NCBI GenBank assembly: GCA_052034135.1
Contig: JBPOJC010000010.1
Coordinates: 1 to 9,092 of the forward strand
From: JAGPKI01 sp052034135
Lineage (GTDB): Bacteria; Caldisericota; Caldisericia; UBA6126; JAGPKI01
DNA: 9,092 nt
Direction: 5' to 3'
Every line of letters starts with the position of its first letter. The first letter of the stretch is position 1. Below the pieces are notes generated by a model, which saw nothing but the letters and a program-made list of their open reading frames with translations, did no database searches and was not told the origin of the DNA. Positions 6,782-9,092 of this stretch are shown here, piece after piece. Made by a program: the position numbers and the translations under genes.

Positions 6782-6810
6782 TTGCTCTTTTCCAAAAAGA
6801 AGGTTACATT
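6782..6810 (+). promoter_or_regulatory. Possible leaderless promoter of the right giant gene
   Basis: TTGCTC (6782-6787), a 17-nt spacer and TACATT (6805-6810) would place the start at about 6817, directly at the ATG (6818). An overlapping perfect TATAAT at 6810-6815 is an alternative -10, but it would place the start inside the coding region and lacks a -35. A GAAGG at 6799-6803 is 14 nt from the ATG, too far for a normal Shine-Dalgarno. Read-through from rodA is also possible. Confidence 0.45.
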
Positions 6811-6817
6811 ATAATAT

Positions 6818-9092
6818 ATGATTAATTTTCGAAGATTTACAGATATTTTTAGTAAGCTCATAATCATCTTTTTTATCATATTAATGATTTTTTCTTTTAT
6901 CCCATTTAATACCGTTCTTGGATTAAGAGATATTGATGTTACCGTAAAACCAAGAAGAATAAATTCAAGAGCAACTTATATCATAAAACTTAAATTAGAT
7001 GTTCCTTTAGAGGTTCACGATTGGATAAAAATAATCTGGCCCAAAAGTACAAAACTCCCAGTATTACCTGAAAATCCAGTTGAGAAAGAAAAAGAGCTAA
7101 AAAGGATTATTGAATCTATTTTTATTGGAACTTCTCCGTGTACTGCTTGCCAGGGCTTACCTGAAATAAACTATAAGGAAAATTCAATTAAGTTTAACAT
7201 TCATATGGAATTAAATCCAAATATTGAAGGTTATGAAACCACAACTATCACTGTAACTGACAGAGTAGGAATTATAAACCCAGAAAAACCTGGTAATTAC
7301 ATTTTGAAAGTAGCAACTGCTAAAGAGGGAACAGCTACTCAATCTAATCCTTACCTAATAGTTGAAAGTAAAATTGGAGAGCCTTCTGGCATACCAGAAG
7401 TTACTGTTGAACCAACAAGTTATGGAGTAAATGCAGCATATAGTATAAAATTTAATGTTGGTATAGGTGGCGAATTATCGTCAAACCAGAGTAGAATAAA
7501 AGTAAAATTCTCAAGTGAGACTCAATTACCTTATATTTCAGATAAACTTAATCCTTCTTATATAAAAGTTAATAATAGACCTTTAGGAGCAAGATTTACC
7601 GTATCTGAAAATATAATAACAATGATTTCTCCTGTTAATGTTGAGAATAGTGGAGAAGTTATTGTTAGCTTTGATAGGTCAGTTGGCATAATAAATCCAT
7701 TTAAACCTGGAGTCTATACTCTTTTTGTTTCTACATCTGAAGATCCAGATTGGGCCCAATCTAAACCTTATTCAATCGAAAAAGATTCGATACAACTAAC
7801 AATTGAACCTCCAAAAGTTAAGAAAAACGCCGAGTACTCCTTTAGTTTTATTATTGAAAACCATTCTAAAATTGATCCAACTGCACCATTTTATGTACTT
7901 TTCCCTAAAAACGTAAAACTAAACGATTCGATAGATAATAAAGCAGTATTGATTAATAAAGAGAGCGCGAGAGAGGTTACTGTCAAAGAAAATATTGTAT
8001 CAATTTACTCACCCAGTTATTATGAAAGCTCATCCCTCATAACAATAACATTTACAAAAGATGCAAAAATAAAGAATCCAGATAAAGAAAGTTTTGTTAA
8101 ACTTGCTTATAAGCTTAGTGATACCGCTGAATGGAGATATACAAAAGAAGTTTTAATTAAAGAGATAAAGCTTGAAATAAAAAGTATTAGCATTGAGCCA
8201 AATAATGCCAATACTAATGCAAAATTCACTTTAGAGTTTACACTGGGTGGCGAGGGTGAACTAAAAGAAAACGATTCAATCTTCATAAGATTCGCAGATA
8301 CATTCATTATTCCAAAAGGCATTGAAACTACACTTGTTGCTGTAAATAGCGAGTATCCAAAATCTTTAATTGTTAATGATAGCAATTTATTGCAAATTAT
8401 CGTAAATACACCCTTTCTATCAGAAGAAAATATTACATTAGTAATAGATAGAGAGGCAGGAATCATAAACCCTAAAAAAGGTGATACATATTATACAATA
8501 TCAATATTCACTTCTTCTGAAAAAGAAGAAATTGCCTCACCTCAACTTTATATTGCTCCGCCTCTCCCTGAAACAAAAATAGTTCTAAAAGAGGGCAAAA
8601 TTGGTAAATCAGGGTTTTATATCTACCCTCCAATACTTACCTTTGAAGTTTCTGATCCTTCTACCAAAACCTATTTCTGGTGGAATGAACAAAATGAAAA
8701 TAAATTACTATATACTGCTCCCTCACCATTAGATTTTGGTCAGTATAAAGCAAAACTGCATTACTTTTCTACTTCTGCTTATGGAGACGAAGAGCCAAAA
8801 GAGGCAGATATACTTGTTGATACAGTACTTCCAGAATTAATTATTGATAAGCCAGCTGAGAAGTACCATTTAACAAATTTAAATCCACTTTTATTACGAG
8901 GTATTATTGGCAAGCAAGGTATGACAATTTATGGAGTTGATACATATATAATAGACAACATTTTGTATATCAACCAAGTGAGTGTTCCTGTCTCAGATAC
9001 TGATGGTTCATTCTCTTATGATTTACCATTAACTGAAGGAGAGAATAAAGTATTAATTAGAGCAGAAGATATTGCAGGTAACTATGTAGAAA
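6818..9092 (+). CDS. Large exported multi-domain Ig-like protein, N-terminal 758 residues (3' end outside window)
   Basis: The plus-strand frame is open from ATG 6818 to the window edge. Residues 1-35 form a signal peptide or anchor (KLIIIFFIILMIFSFIPF core, possible cleavage after VLG35). The layout parallels the left gene: an N-terminal domain (about 36-185) with SPCTACQG at 107-114 and GIINPEKPGNY; Ig-like domains at about 193-320, 324-446 and 451-580, the first and third with GIINPFKPGVY and AGIINPKKGDTYY; a beta-domain starting PPLPETK (581); and a domain ending at DGSFSYDLPLTEGENKVLI(R). C108 and C111 are the only cysteines visible in this protein, whereas the left paralog has four more in its mature part. 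By eye the two are roughly 35-40% identical until the terminal 114-nt identity. Function is unknown, and a cell-surface or secreted structural role is inferred. Initiation may be leaderless, or the gene may be the last member of the rodA transcript. Confidence 0.88.
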   Translation, partial: MINFRRFTDIFSKLIIIFFIILMIFSFIPFNTVLGLRDIDVTVKPRRINSRATYIIKLKLDVPLEVHDWIKIIWPKSTKLPVLPENPVEKEKELKRIIESIFIGTSPCTACQGLPEINYKENSIKFNIHMELNPNIEGYETTTITVTDRVGIINPEKPGNYILKVATAKEGTATQSNPYLIVESKIGEPSGIPEVTVEPTSYGVNAAYSIKFNVGIGGELSSNQSRIKVKFSSETQLPYISDKLNPSYIKVNNRPLGARFTVSENIITMISPVNVENSGEVIVSFDRSVGIINPFKPGVYTLFVSTSEDPDWAQSKPYSIEKDSIQLTIEPPKVKKNAEYSFSFIIENHSKIDPTAPFYVLFPKNVKLNDSIDNKAVLINKESAREVTVKENIVSIYSPSYYESSSLITITFTKDAKIKNPDKESFVKLAYKLSDTAEWRYTKEVLIKEIKLEIKSISIEPNNANTNAKFTLEFTLGGEGELKENDSIFIRFADTFIIPKGIETTLVAVNSEYPKSLIVNDSNLLQIIVNTPFLSEENITLVIDREAGIINPKKGDTYYTISIFTSSEKEEIASPQLYIAPPLPETKIVLKEGKIGKSGFYIYPPILTFEVSDPSTKTYFWWNEQNENKLLYTAPSPLDFGQYKAKLHYFSTSAYGDEEPKEADILVDTVLPELIIDKPAEKYHLTNLNPLLLRGIIGKQGMTIYGVDTYIIDNILYINQVSVPVSDTDGSFSYDLPLTEGENKVLIRAEDIAGNYVE
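8966..9079 (+). repeat. Right arm of 114-bp perfect inverted repeat, inside the right giant gene
   Basis: It is identical, as the reverse complement, to 1-114. Upstream of 8966 the two genes diverge at once (TTTTG here, ATTGTC in the other). After 9079 this copy continues 13 nt to the window end (AACTATGTAGAAA), where the left copy has no sequence to compare. Confidence 0.97.

Noticed and set aside
6780..6817. Rho-independent terminator after rodA
   Set aside because: The only inverted pairing (TCTTTT with AAAAGA) is short, A/T-only apart from one pair, and not followed by a T-tract.
7135..7152. Cytochrome c haem-binding site at the CxxC motif
   Set aside because: Both paralogs read CxxCQ. 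The histidine required after the second cysteine is absent.
8107..8466. 119-codon minus-strand frame
   Set aside because: It is antisense to the right giant gene, whose frame is open throughout and matches its paralog.
1..9092. Circular replicon with overlapping ends
   Set aside because: The terminal identity is inverted, not direct, so it cannot be an end overlap of a circle.

Overview
The window is AT-rich bacterial DNA (roughly one third G+C by eye). The RodA-type peptidoglycan polymerase makes it bacterial. The Thermotoga/archaeal-style S-adenosylhomocysteine hydrolase, the Thermotoga-like endonuclease V and the large exported proteins with recurring 'GIINPxKPGxY' units suggest an anaerobic, possibly thermophilic lineage, with Caldisericota or a similar deep-branching group as one candidate. 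This placement is a low-confidence inference. No rRNA, tRNA, CRISPR array, transposase or phage gene was found.

Layout. (1) Positions 1-2286, minus strand: the 5' 762 codons of a large exported protein with a signal peptide and consecutive Ig-like beta-domains; the 3' end lies beyond the left edge. (2) Positions 2287-3363: a gene-free stretch of about 1.1 kb. It holds the left gene's promoter, then a dense mosaic of short palindromic intergenic repeats in both orientations, then the ahcY promoter. (3) Positions 3364-4587: ahcY, the methyl-cycle enzyme that removes S-adenosylhomocysteine. (4) Positions 4657-6779: a tight three-gene run of a Mth938/DUF498 protein, endonuclease V (nfi) and a SEDS glycosyltransferase (rodA). 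Gaps are 3 nt and then a 4-nt ATGA overlap. (5) Positions 6818-9092, plus strand: the 5' 758 codons of a second large exported protein, a paralog of the left one, running off the right edge.

The most striking feature is the relationship between the two ends. The two giant genes are paralogs pointing outward from the central housekeeping genes. They are only moderately similar over about 720 codons, then become exactly identical, in frame, for 114 nt (1-114 as the reverse complement of 8966-9079), right where the window ends. This is a perfect inverted repeat inside two genes. It could reflect recent gene conversion, a recombination point that would invert the ~8.85 kb between the copies and swap the genes' 3' parts, or an assembly break at a repeat continuing outside the window. 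Both proteins also share an N-terminal SPCxxCQGxPEI motif.

How the genes relate: ahcY, the DUF498 gene, nfi and rodA serve metabolism, unknown, DNA repair and wall-elongation roles, with no obvious shared pathway. The two exported proteins are probably cell-surface or secreted structural/adhesive proteins. Two initiation styles are visible. The left giant gene and ahcY have clear leaders and Shine-Dalgarno sites. The DUF498 gene and the right giant gene have promoter-like -10 elements placed so that the transcript would begin at or next to the ATG, suggesting leaderless mRNAs.
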